Assembly (NCBI RefSeq): GCF_000172075.1
Contig: NZ_ABIC01000005.1
Location: 88,523-152,522, forward strand
DNA: 64,000 bases
DNA from: Shewanella benthica KT99
Lineage (GTDB): Bacteria > Pseudomonadota > Gammaproteobacteria > Enterobacterales > Shewanellaceae
Direction: 5' to 3'
Shown here: positions 18,906-27,076 of the stretch, piece by piece
Position numbering within the stretch: the first letter of the stretch is position 1
Layout of the letters: each line of letters opens with the position of its first letter
Program-made: the position numbers and the translations under genes
Notes under the pieces: model-generated
Database searches by the model: none
What the model was told of the DNA's origin: nothing
The model's input: only the letters and a program-made list of their open reading frames with translations

Positions 18906-18933
18906 TCTAGAAACTAGCGCCTAGTTTCTAGAT
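18905..18933. repeat. CTAG-type hairpin between convergent genes
   Basis: A perfect 13-bp stem ATCTAGAAACTAG with loop CGC. It starts at the last base of the cytochrome stop codon and may act as a bidirectional terminator. Same repeat class as 6269-6294. Confidence 0.75.
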
Positions 18934-18950
18934 GCTTCTTAGGCTTATAT

Positions 18951-19263
18951 CTACTTGCGCTCAACTGCCAAGTAATTAATGAGGTCGATAAGTTCACTAA
19001 GAGTTCGAATAGAGCTCATGTTGACCGCATATTTGTCGTTGACAACAAATGCCGGGACACTCTGAATTTGGAACTGTCTCTGTTGAACCCGCCATAAATC
19101 TATCTTGTCATTTACCACTTTACTGTCGGCGATTGCATCATATTGGCTGAGCGCTTGCCGTTTCGGCAATCTGAGTGAAGTGCTTACCTTCTTCAAATTG
19201 TGCAGCAAAACTACTTAAAGGGGCTAAAGCCAAAGTTAACGCTAATGCTATGTGCTTAATCAA
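18951..19263 (-). pseudogene. dsbA: dsbA remnant with catalytic core deleted
   Basis: Both ends of a periplasmic thiol:disulfide oxidoreductase can be read. The N-terminal part starts at TTG 19263 (GAGG eight bases upstream) and encodes a signal peptide (IKHIALALTLALAPLSSFA) plus AQFEEGKHFTQIAETASAQP. The C-terminal part, in another frame, encodes QSVPAFVVNDKYAVN and a helix ending in LIDLINYLAVERK, the DsbA tail with its cis-proline loop. They join at about 19146-19155, and the CPHC active site plus about 100 residues between are missing. It cannot work as an oxidase. The 85-codon open frame at 18951-19208 has a shadow N terminus. Confidence 0.85.
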
Positions 19264-19752
19264 TTGATTATCCTCAAAAGTGATAGGTTGAAGCTGGCTG
19301 ATACCGACTGGTACTCAATATCGAAATTCTGCCTGAAGAACAAAACAAGCTATCGATATGCCATACTCTAGCTAATGAATCCAGCATAAAAGCTAAAGCT
19401 TAATTATGACTGAATTAACTAATAGGACTAGTGTTTACACTGTGATCTAGCTTTGAGTTTCGAGGATATTTTAACGTTTATCTGTTAAAGTTTGTCACGT
19501 TTCACAACTTTTACGAAATTGAGCAGCATCCCCATTAGGGCGATCTGGATGCCATATCTAGGCTAATTTGCACCATTGCTTGCGGTTTTTAGATGATTGC
19601 TGGTGGGAGTTAATTGCATAAAAGGACTAACTAATATAACTTATTTATTCTCCTGAGAACTTTTCTTTTTTAAAGCAGAGTAAAATATTGTCACAACTTG
19701 GTCCTATTTCATTCTTTGTCGCTCTGGTCTATTTAAGTAGAGAGAGTTAATC
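19264..19752. other. Intergenic region, no gene seen
   Basis: 489 bp between the dsbA remnant and the cyclase gene. It holds an ATACCGACTGGTACT palindrome at 19301 and AT-rich promoter-like sequence before 19753. Nothing else recognised. Confidence 0.5.
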
Positions 19753-21387
19753 ATGCGCACCTTGAGCATTGTCTCTAGCTACTTAGTCCTGTTTTTTATG
19801 CTGGTAGGCATCATACTCTCGGCCGGGATTGGATACCGTTTTTATCAAAACGAGACGTTAGCCATTGAGTCCGATTTTAGGCGAGATGTTGATGATAAGG
19901 CGGCAGCCTTAGAACGAGAGCTGCTGATTAATTTAGAAGTGCTCTATGCGATCAAGGGCTTATACAATAGTTCAGATAATGTGACCGAAAGTGAATTTAG
20001 AAAACTGGCCAGTAGCTTCTTGGTTAGGCATCAAAATATACAGGCATTAGAGTGGATCCCTCGAGTGAGCCTGGGCCAGCGCGAAAAATATGAGCAGCAC
20101 AGAAGACAACTTCACCCAGATTTTGAATTCACCGAGCGTGAGTTTCAGGGAAGTATGATCCGAGCGACTGAGCGAAAGGAGTATTTTCCTGTCTATTATG
20201 TCGAACCCATGGAAGGCAATGAGGTGGCTTTCGGTTTTGACTTAGCATCAAACCCTAAACGAGAACAAATTCTCAAGAAGTCACGGGATCTAGACCTCTC
20301 ATTGGCGACGGCCAGCATCACCTTAGTACAGGAAACGTCTAATCAGAAAGGATTTCTGATTTTTATGCCTATCTATCGAGGCGAGCCTAATACGTTAATT
20401 AAACGTCGAGAGAAGTTGCTTGGCTTCGTGCTAGGGGTGTATCGAATCGGAGATATGTTCGAAACAACGATCAAATACACCGGCGCTCAAGGCATTAATT
20501 TAACCTTGGTTGATAATACCGGAGTCTCCGCCGAGCAACTTTATTCCAGTTATACTAGCGAGCAATCTCTCAATACGACGCAGATTCAGTTCACTTACAA
20601 TAAACCTTTGAGTCGATTCGGAGGCCGACAGTGGACATTAGTGACGACTCCGATGCTTGGCTATATTGCAGAGCGTAGAAGCTTATTGCCTTTTATTAGT
20701 TGTGCCTTCGGCATTTTATTCACACTGCTTTGTGGTGCTTATACCTTTGCCGTTATTCGACGTAGTTTTTTAATCAAGGTAGAAGTAGAACAGCGAACCC
20801 AAGAACTGAATGAAGCCAAATTGGAGCTAGAAGAATTATCCCATACCGATGAGTTGACCCAAATTGCCAATCGTCGCAAATTCGATGAGCAATTCGAAAA
20901 AGAATGGCACAGAGCCGTTAGAAGTAATACTTCACTTTCCCTGATCATGATCGATATTGATAACTTTAAACAGTTTAATGATCATTATGGACATTTGGCC
21001 GGAGATCAATGTTTGCGGGATGTGGCCAAGTCATTGCAGAGTGCCATGAGCCGCAACACAGACTTAGTCGCTAGGTATGGTGGTGAAGAGTTCGTTATTT
21101 TACTGCCAAATACCAATGAATCCGAACTCTTGGCCGATAAGTGTCGAATGATTATTGAAAAATTACACATTCCCCATGAGCCGTCGAGCGTCTCTGAATA
21201 TGTGACCATCAGTCTTGGGGTGATCAGCGCAAATCCCACACAGAACAGCGACCCTTTGGCTTTCAGTGCGAAAGCAGATAAATTATTATATCTAGCCAAA
21301 GACTTAGGAAAAAATAGAGTATGCATCGAGGAGCCGTTAATCCTGCAGAAGGGGGATGTGATAGACTTTAAAGCACCGAAGAAGTAA
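19753..21387 (+). CDS. CHASE-domain diguanylate cyclase
   Basis: Makes cyclic-di-GMP from two GTP. 544 residues: first membrane helix about 8-29, periplasmic CHASE sensor about 45-270 (IQALEWIPRVS, ATERKEYFPVYYVEP), second helix about 310-335, coiled linker, then the GGDEF domain. The active site is GGEEF (443-447) and the RxxD inhibitory site is present (RNTD, 434-437), so both activity and product inhibition are expected. The cue sensed by CHASE is unknown. MITE copy 2 begins 35 bp after its stop. Confidence 0.93.
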   Translation: MRTLSIVSSYLVLFFMLVGIILSAGIGYRFYQNETLAIESDFRRDVDDKAAALERELLINLEVLYAIKGLYNSSDNVTESEFRKLASSFLVRHQNIQALEWIPRVSLGQREKYEQHRRQLHPDFEFTEREFQGSMIRATERKEYFPVYYVEPMEGNEVAFGFDLASNPKREQILKKSRDLDLSLATASITLVQETSNQKGFLIFMPIYRGEPNTLIKRREKLLGFVLGVYRIGDMFETTIKYTGAQGINLTLVDNTGVSAEQLYSSYTSEQSLNTTQIQFTYNKPLSRFGGRQWTLVTTPMLGYIAERRSLLPFISCAFGILFTLLCGAYTFAVIRRSFLIKVEVEQRTQELNEAKLELEELSHTDELTQIANRRKFDEQFEKEWHRAVRSNTSLSLIMIDIDNFKQFNDHYGHLAGDQCLRDVAKSLQSAMSRNTDLVARYGGEEFVILLPNTNESELLADKCRMIIEKLHIPHEPSSVSEYVTISLGVISANPTQNSDPLAFSAKADKLLYLAKDLGKNRVCIEEPLILQKGDVIDFKAPKK

Positions 21388-21422
21388 TAAACCTGTCGGT
21401 GTTGGATTCGCTCGCCAAGATT

Positions 21423-21759
21423 ATACCATTCCGAGTAAGTATCTGATCATTCAGCGGGAGTTCAAAGCACTGTAGGCAAGGCGAATGTTTGAAGCTAATA
21501 GTTATTCTCGGCAACAAGCTCCTGCGTTGCTCTCGATAATTGCTCCTGCATCCATGCAGTCGTATATCGAAAACATTCAACGTAGCATAAAGGGCTTTGC
21601 CCTTTGCTTTAAACATCAGCCGCACTGCGTGAGGCTCTCAGTGTTTCCACTTCTGTGTTACATTGGCTTGAAAGGGAATAACCATTTCCTCATCAATGTG
21701 CCTTGAATTGAAAAAACTGAGAGTCTCTGAACTGACCAGATACTTATATGGAATGGTAT
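21423..21759. mobile_element. MITE-like element, copy 2 (337 bp, longest form)
   Basis: Same terminal inverted repeats as copy 1 and nearly the same interior, but including about 54 bp (from CGGCAACAAGCTCCTGCG) absent from copy 1. It sits between the cyclase gene and the outer-membrane protein gene at 21777, ending 17 bp before that ATG, so it probably supplies the leader or promoter region of the latter. Open frames inside it on both strands are not genes. Confidence 0.88.
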
Positions 21760-21776
21760 TGTAAGGTTATCAAAAA

Positions 21777-22610
21777 ATGGCATTGAAAAATTGCACACTC
21801 ATTTTCACCGTTCTGTGTCTCTCCTTAGCGAGTACTTTTAGTGCTCAGGCACTGGATTGGCGTATCGCTTTTGGTGCCCACGATATTATAGTCGAACAAG
21901 CCGACTCACATACTGTAGGTGTTGGGGCGACGTTTGCACTGGCTCATCTCACACAGTCCAATATTTTATTGATCGGCTCTGTAGATGTTTTTGTCGATCA
22001 TGATAAAGACAAGCTAGATCCCGATCATATTCCCATCTGGTTCAGTTCGAACTTTATGGTGAAGCGCGAGCTGTTTCGCCTGTCTCCTGACAGTGCATTT
22101 CAATGGGAAGTAGAGGCGAGTAGCAGGCGAAATACCGTTAGTTCAGTTGAGAAACAGCTAAAATTGTTTCCTGGTATTGGCTATGAGTATGATACCAAAA
22201 ATTTCTTTGCCGCAGTTAAGGTGGGGGCGGGATACTACTCTTTGGAAATTGATGATGATGTGCCGAGAATGCGTGGATACGATCGAGGTGATTTTCAAAA
22301 TCAGACCGGGGCTTATACGCTCGCAGCAGATACTCGATTCTCCTTGGGGTCGTCGTTCGAGCTATCGGCCAAGATTCAGCATTGGAATGATGGCAGTGAA
22401 TGGCTGGAGAATCGTTATAGTGTCGCCCTGAATTATGATGCTAATACTTGGGTAGAGGACAGTGTGTTTGTGGTGAGTGTAGAGCATACCGAATACAATC
22501 TTGACCCCTATGCAAAAGTGGCTGTAGATGATGCTGATTATTTGCCGATCTTACCTTGGGATAAAGATACTTTAGTTAGAGTTTATATCGATATGCCCTG
22601 GGATTTTTAA
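21777..22610 (+). CDS. Outer-membrane or periplasmic beta-rich protein, unknown function
   Basis: 277 residues with a signal peptide (cleavage after SAQA, about residue 26) and alternating beta strands ending in MPWDF, the aromatic C terminus of a small barrel. It resembles YfaZ-like or MipA-like barrels but I cannot assign a family. The upstream MITE leaves little room for an independent promoter. Confidence 0.7.
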   Translation: MALKNCTLIFTVLCLSLASTFSAQALDWRIAFGAHDIIVEQADSHTVGVGATFALAHLTQSNILLIGSVDVFVDHDKDKLDPDHIPIWFSSNFMVKRELFRLSPDSAFQWEVEASSRRNTVSSVEKQLKLFPGIGYEYDTKNFFAAVKVGAGYYSLEIDDDVPRMRGYDRGDFQNQTGAYTLAADTRFSLGSSFELSAKIQHWNDGSEWLENRYSVALNYDANTWVEDSVFVVSVEHTEYNLDPYAKVAVDDADYLPILPWDKDTLVRVYIDMPWDF

Positions 22611-22618
22611 TAGCAGAT

Positions 22619-22765
22619 ATGAATATTTTGGCGTTTATCGCTCAGGCAGATATAGCGCTATATCAAGCCAAGAATGCCGGATGTAACCGGGTCTGTGTCT
22701 ATGCCGAGAAAGATGAAGAGGGCATGGTCATAGATGCTCAAGGCTCACCCCTTCCCCGTCACTAA
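22619..22765 (+). pseudogene. C-terminal tail of a GGDEF domain
   Basis: Only 48 codons remain, encoding LAFIAQADIALYQAKNAGCN followed by RVCVYAEKDEEG, the last helix and strand of a diguanylate cyclase (AD-ALY-AK--G-NRV pattern). It is not the tail of the cyclase at 19753, which has its own. A second cyclase gene was therefore removed here, probably when the gene at 21777 and this fragment were brought together by deletion. Confidence 0.8.
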
Positions 22766-22766
22766 G

Positions 22767-24059
22767 TTAATCTGGTTGTTTTATCTTCTGCTCCACAGGC
22801 ATACTGCCATGTGCTCTTCTGTTGATCTGTCTCTCTACCAAGCTTGATAAGATAAACATCAAGAGGTAGCCGGTACCTAGGGCTAATATCACCGCCACAA
22901 CATTGTCAGTCACCTTGCTATAAATATAGTAGCTCACTATTAGTCCAAAAATGCCGCTGATTCTGATCATCAAGCTTTGGGTAAATAAGCCGTGGGCTTT
23001 AATAAAAGCTAGCTGATAGGCGTTAAGTATCATGAAGATGAAGAACATTGAAAAGTGCATTAGCACAGGTGCAGCCTGAGCGTATTCAGGCGGGAACACC
23101 CAAGCGACTATGTCATGGCTGAATAGGAGCATAGTAATGAAGAAGCCTGATCCGACTAAGGCGGCCAGCTTATAAATCCACTTTTTTATCTGTTTAATTT
23201 GCTGGATGTCAGAATTTCGTACACATACAGTGAGTTCAGGCAACACGAATCGATAGATAGGAAAAACGAACAGCAGTGTCAGATAGGTAATCACAGGCCT
23301 AACAACCACCTGAAAGTCTCCGAGCTCTTCGATGCTAAAGTGAGCGACTGTGAGTAGCACGGTAATGTAGATCATCAAGATGCTAGCCCCCGCCTCCAGG
23401 GATGCGGTAAAACTTTTTTTCACGAAGCTGACTAGGCTAGAGTCCATATTTACCGAGTCTAAAGGCGTCGTCGCTATCTGTTTTCGTCGGCTGATAAACA
23501 TAAAGGCAGCCATGGCGAGAGAGGAGAGCATCATGGAAATGAATAGCGAGGCAATGGCGGCTTGGCCTAACAGATAGAAGCAGATAAAGAAGACTAAGAT
23601 CTGGGTTAAGGGTTCCATCCAAGTCACCTTGTTGGAAATATTGTACATACGGTACATGGCTATCTGATTGGTAAAGTAGACCTTGAATCCCATGCCTAAG
23701 ATGATACCGACCAAATGGAAGTACTCCACTGGGATATGTAACGTGTGCTTGATATAAGGTAAGACAACTCCCCAGGTGAGCAATACCATAGTGATCAGGC
23801 TATAACGAAAAATATTGGTTATATCTTTATCATTCTGTGTTTGCGAGTAGCTCACCACCATGGAGGAGCGAAAGCCAGTCATCAAGATCAGCGACAGTGA
23901 GATGATATCTATGCTGGTGTGATACAGAGCCAGATCTTCTTTGGCTACCCATTGGGCTAGCCAAATTTTAAAGCCGAAGCCGATAGTGATACTGACCAAG
24001 GTTGCCCAAAGCCCGGCGATAAAAGCTGACTTAACTCGTTCGATAGCTGTGGTTTGCAT
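22767..24059 (-). CDS. Oligosaccharide flippase-like membrane protein (Wzx/MATE fold)
   Basis: About 430 residues with twelve to fourteen hydrophobic helices, of the polysaccharide-biosynthesis (MVF/MATE) superfamily. Such proteins flip lipid-linked glycans across the inner membrane, but no glycosyltransferase genes lie nearby, so the substrate is unknown. Two adjacent ATG codons follow AGGAG; the second (24059) has better spacing. The C terminus is hydrophilic and basic. Confidence 0.8.
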   Translation of the reverse strand: MQTTAIERVKSAFIAGLWATLVSITIGFGFKIWLAQWVAKEDLALYHTSIDIISLSLILMTGFRSSMVVSYSQTQNDKDITNIFRYSLITMVLLTWGVVLPYIKHTLHIPVEYFHLVGIILGMGFKVYFTNQIAMYRMYNISNKVTWMEPLTQILVFFICFYLLGQAAIASLFISMMLSSLAMAAFMFISRRKQIATTPLDSVNMDSSLVSFVKKSFTASLEAGASILMIYITVLLTVAHFSIEELGDFQVVVRPVITYLTLLFVFPIYRFVLPELTVCVRNSDIQQIKQIKKWIYKLAALVGSGFFITMLLFSHDIVAWVFPPEYAQAAPVLMHFSMFFIFMILNAYQLAFIKAHGLFTQSLMIRISGIFGLIVSYYIYSKVTDNVVAVILALGTGYLLMFILSSLVERQINRRAHGSMPVEQKIKQPD

Positions 24060-24307
24060 CATACTCCTGCCGATTGAGGGGAAAAGGAGAAAGCAAGTTT
24101 AACTATTCAATCGGCAGATGATTCTACCTCGATAATATGCGTCACCATAGTGCAGTTAAGTAAAGCTGTGACTTATATTCGTTGTTGGTCTCATGACGGG
24201 GATTATCTTGACCCGTCATAATTTACCCTAGGCTAGGATGTAAACTATCCTTCGAGTTATTTTCGGTATAACCTTCTAATTAGAATTCGCTATTTTTAGG
24301 TTCAGCC

Positions 24308-25405
24308 TTGTTATCAACGTCTTCCGATAGCCATTATCAATTAAAGATAGCCAGCTTTAATCTGTTTAATTTTATTGCGCCTCCCGATGCCTGCTATGAA
24401 TTTGACAATATTTACACTCAGGAACAGTGGCAGAAGAAGCTAAACTGGATTGCTAAGTACCTTAATGAGCATCAGCCTGATGTGATAGCTTTCCAGGAGG
24501 TGTTTAGTCCAGATGAACTGGAGACTCTCACTAAAGCTTGCGGCCTGGACTATTTTAGCGTGCTGGACTCACCTCAGGTGATGGACGATTTTATTTATAG
24601 CAAGCCAGTCGTTGCATTGGCTTCTCGTTATCCGATCAAGGAAGCGGTTTCGGTTAGCGTCGATAAAGAGTGGGCGGCGCAGATGGGGCTAGTGAGTGAG
24701 TTTGAATTTAGTCGCAAACCGCTTAGGGCTACGGTTGACTTGCCTAAACTTGGCTTGTGTGATTGTTATGTGGTGCACTTTAAGTCTAAGCGCACCCTGT
24801 TCGATGCACAGGATATCAAGGCTAATTCCGCGACAAGCTCTTTTAGAAAAAGTTCTGCAGGTGCGGAACTCAATACCGGCCAATTACTGGCCATAGAGGC
24901 GCTGGGGCGTTGGGGCTCGAGTGTTCAGCGAGGCAGCGAAGCTGCGCTGCTTCGATATGCTATGGTCGAACGTCGAAGTCAGACACAAAATCCTATGATA
25001 TTGATGGGGGATTTTAATGATATTTTGAGCGATGGCGTGCTTGCAGCACTAACCTCAGTCGATACCCGCATCAAGCCCCAAGCCGATATGAGTCAGGGGG
25101 CCATGGGGGATATAGCCCATCAGTTAGGATTTTATCGTTTACAAGATTCCTATGATCTATACCAAGCGAGTCAATATAGCTTATCGGAACAGGCCAGGCC
25201 TGCGACTCATTATTATTTTGCTCAAGGCTCGGTGCTGGATTACATCTTGCTCTCGAGTGAGTTTGATGCCAAAAATGATTTGAGTCTGGCTGAGGTCGGT
25301 CGCTATGAAACTTATGACCGCCATTTGATCAATCCCAGCTTTGAGCACGACAGCCAGAGCACCGATCATGCCCCCGTGATGATCACTATTGCTATCAGAG
25401 AGTGA
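24308..25405 (+). CDS. Endonuclease/exonuclease/phosphatase (EEP) family protein
   Basis: 365 residues with no signal peptide. EEP superfamily motifs: KIASFNLFNF (metal/Asn), DVIAFQEVF (metal Glu), ILMGDFNDIL (Asp-Asn), and the final STDHAPVMI (catalytic Asp-His). Substrate could be DNA, RNA or a phospholipid-type phosphate. The start is TTG 24308 with AGG seven bases before; no ATG is better placed. The last 196 bp are tandemly duplicated right after the stop. Confidence 0.85.
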   Translation: MLSTSSDSHYQLKIASFNLFNFIAPPDACYEFDNIYTQEQWQKKLNWIAKYLNEHQPDVIAFQEVFSPDELETLTKACGLDYFSVLDSPQVMDDFIYSKPVVALASRYPIKEAVSVSVDKEWAAQMGLVSEFEFSRKPLRATVDLPKLGLCDCYVVHFKSKRTLFDAQDIKANSATSSFRKSSAGAELNTGQLLAIEALGRWGSSVQRGSEAALLRYAMVERRSQTQNPMILMGDFNDILSDGVLAALTSVDTRIKPQADMSQGAMGDIAHQLGFYRLQDSYDLYQASQYSLSEQARPATHYYFAQGSVLDYILLSSEFDAKNDLSLAEVGRYETYDRHLINPSFEHDSQSTDHAPVMITIAIRE

Positions 25406-25637
25406 GCAGGTGCTGCGGTTTCGTTATTATTTTGCTAAAGGATCGGTGCTGGATTACATCTTGCTCTCGAGTGAGTTTGATGCCAAAAATGATTTGAGTC
25501 TGGCTGAGGTCGGTCGCTATGAAACTTATGACCGCCATTTGATCAATCCCAGCTTTGAGCACGACAGCCAGAGCACCGATCATGCCCCCGTGATGATCAC
25601 TCTTGCTATCAGAGAATGAGTAAGTGCTGCGGTTTTG
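25210..25637. repeat. Tandem duplication of a 214-bp segment
   Basis: The segment 25210-25423 (3' end of the EEP gene plus 18 bp) is repeated at 25424-25637 with only a few differences. The second copy encodes the last 65 or so residues of the EEP protein again in an open frame (to TGA 25617-25619) but lacks a proper start. A stretch of 'TTATTATTTTGCT' marks both left edges. The duplicate is a non-coding remnant. Confidence 0.9.
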
Positions 25638-25705
25638 TTGCTATTTTGATAACGTGCTTGAGATGTTTTTACTAATGGCCTAAAAGTGTTCAGTTTTATA
25701 GGCTA

Positions 25706-27058
25706 ATGGAACCGACTCCTATGAAGCAAATCCCCTTTTTATCCTGTTCTGTCTCATTTTCTGTTGCGGCCTTCTGCGGTCTGCTATTCAGTGCTTCCAT
25801 TTTAGCCGCCCCGGCGGCCAATGTGAAAACATCGGTTAATCGCACCGAATCGGCCAACCGAGTGCAGGAGAGCTTAGTCTTACCTTATCCCTTCAGTTCA
25901 GAGTCCATGGGGCTGAATATCGGTGTCGGTGGCATGCTCAATGGTTACTATCAAGATCAAATGACCATAGGCGGGACAATATTTGGCGGTGATGTCAGCC
26001 AGGCGGCCGGCGGCGGTGTCTGGAACTTCCTGCTGCCAAATACAGAGCGTTTTTATTTAAGTGTCTACGGCATGATGGGCTACTATCCTAAACAGCGCGC
26101 CTATGCCGGTGGCACTCGAGACTTTATTCCTGCGAATACACCACTTCCTGGGAGTAATGACTCGGACAATACTCAGTTTCTCGAAGCCGATGGCTCGTCG
26201 AATTGGTTCGATATCAAACTTGAGTATGCTCTCCCCATAGGAGCTACAGCCGATAAAGGCTCGGTGAAGTACCAGCTTAAAGATGGCCTGTTAATTTCTG
26301 AGCCTAGTGGGGGAGGGGATTGGAATCCCCTGGAACATGGGGCGACTATAATGGTATTGCGCCAGTTTAATCGTTACCAGAGTTTCGAATTCGAACAGGG
26401 GGAGTCCGATGGCTCCATCCACGCTATAGAGCTGGGGATCTTGCATGACAATACCGACTTCTCTATTAATCCCTCCAGAGGCAGTAGCCAATATTTCTCT
26501 ATTTTCCATGATGCTGCCTGGCTCGATTCAGACAATCAGTGGACATTTTTAAACTTAGACATGAGCAAGTATTTCTCCTTCGGCGAGTCAGATTATGCTC
26601 ATCAGAGAATTCTGGCGTTAAATTTCTGGAGCGGATACTCACCCTCCTGGGAACTGGAGTATGACGGTCTGGGTGGTAAGAGAGTGGTGAATAATGCCCC
26701 TTATAATGAGGCGGCAACCTTAGGCGGCTTCTATCGCATGCGTGGTTTCGATCAGAATCGTTTCCACGATAAGGCAGCCATCTACGGTTCTGCAGAGTAT
26801 CGATATACCCTTAAATATAACCCCATCGAAGATGTGAATTGGCTCAAGTTTCTCAAGATTGATTGGTTTCAATTGGTGGGCTTTGTCGAGGCCGGCAGAG
26901 TGGGTGCGCAATATACTGCCAGTGAGCTGTTAACAGACCTTAAATATGACGCAGGTTTTTCTTTACGTTTTCTCGCTGCGGGCCTGGTCGTGAGGACTGA
27001 TATTGCGGTTTCAGATGAGGGTAGCAACACTTGGGTGATGGTCGATCATCCGTTCTAA
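25706..27058 (+). CDS. Omp85/BamA-superfamily outer-membrane protein (barrel only)
   Basis: 450 residues: signal peptide (cleavage after ILAA, about residue 35), then a 16-strand-type barrel with no POTRA domain. The GGFYRMRGFDQNRF segment carries the RGF signature of loop 6 in Omp85 proteins, and the C terminus ends in VDHPF. POTRA-less forms are found next to exporters or lipases. It is 18 bp before the broken FUSC gene, so it may belong to the same operon. ATG 25721 is an alternative start. Confidence 0.82.
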   Translation: MEPTPMKQIPFLSCSVSFSVAAFCGLLFSASILAAPAANVKTSVNRTESANRVQESLVLPYPFSSESMGLNIGVGGMLNGYYQDQMTIGGTIFGGDVSQAAGGGVWNFLLPNTERFYLSVYGMMGYYPKQRAYAGGTRDFIPANTPLPGSNDSDNTQFLEADGSSNWFDIKLEYALPIGATADKGSVKYQLKDGLLISEPSGGGDWNPLEHGATIMVLRQFNRYQSFEFEQGESDGSIHAIELGILHDNTDFSINPSRGSSQYFSIFHDAAWLDSDNQWTFLNLDMSKYFSFGESDYAHQRILALNFWSGYSPSWELEYDGLGGKRVVNNAPYNEAATLGGFYRMRGFDQNRFHDKAAIYGSAEYRYTLKYNPIEDVNWLKFLKIDWFQLVGFVEAGRVGAQYTASELLTDLKYDAGFSLRFLAAGLVVRTDIAVSDEGSNTWVMVDHPF

Positions 27059-27076
27059 CTCTTATAAGGATATTTA

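Noticed and set aside
21368..21706. Open frames on both strands inside MITE copy 2
   Set aside because: They lie in the repeat element and are disrupted in the other copy.
25389..25619. Separate small EEP-like gene
   Set aside because: It is the tandem copy of the end of the preceding gene and has no start of its own.
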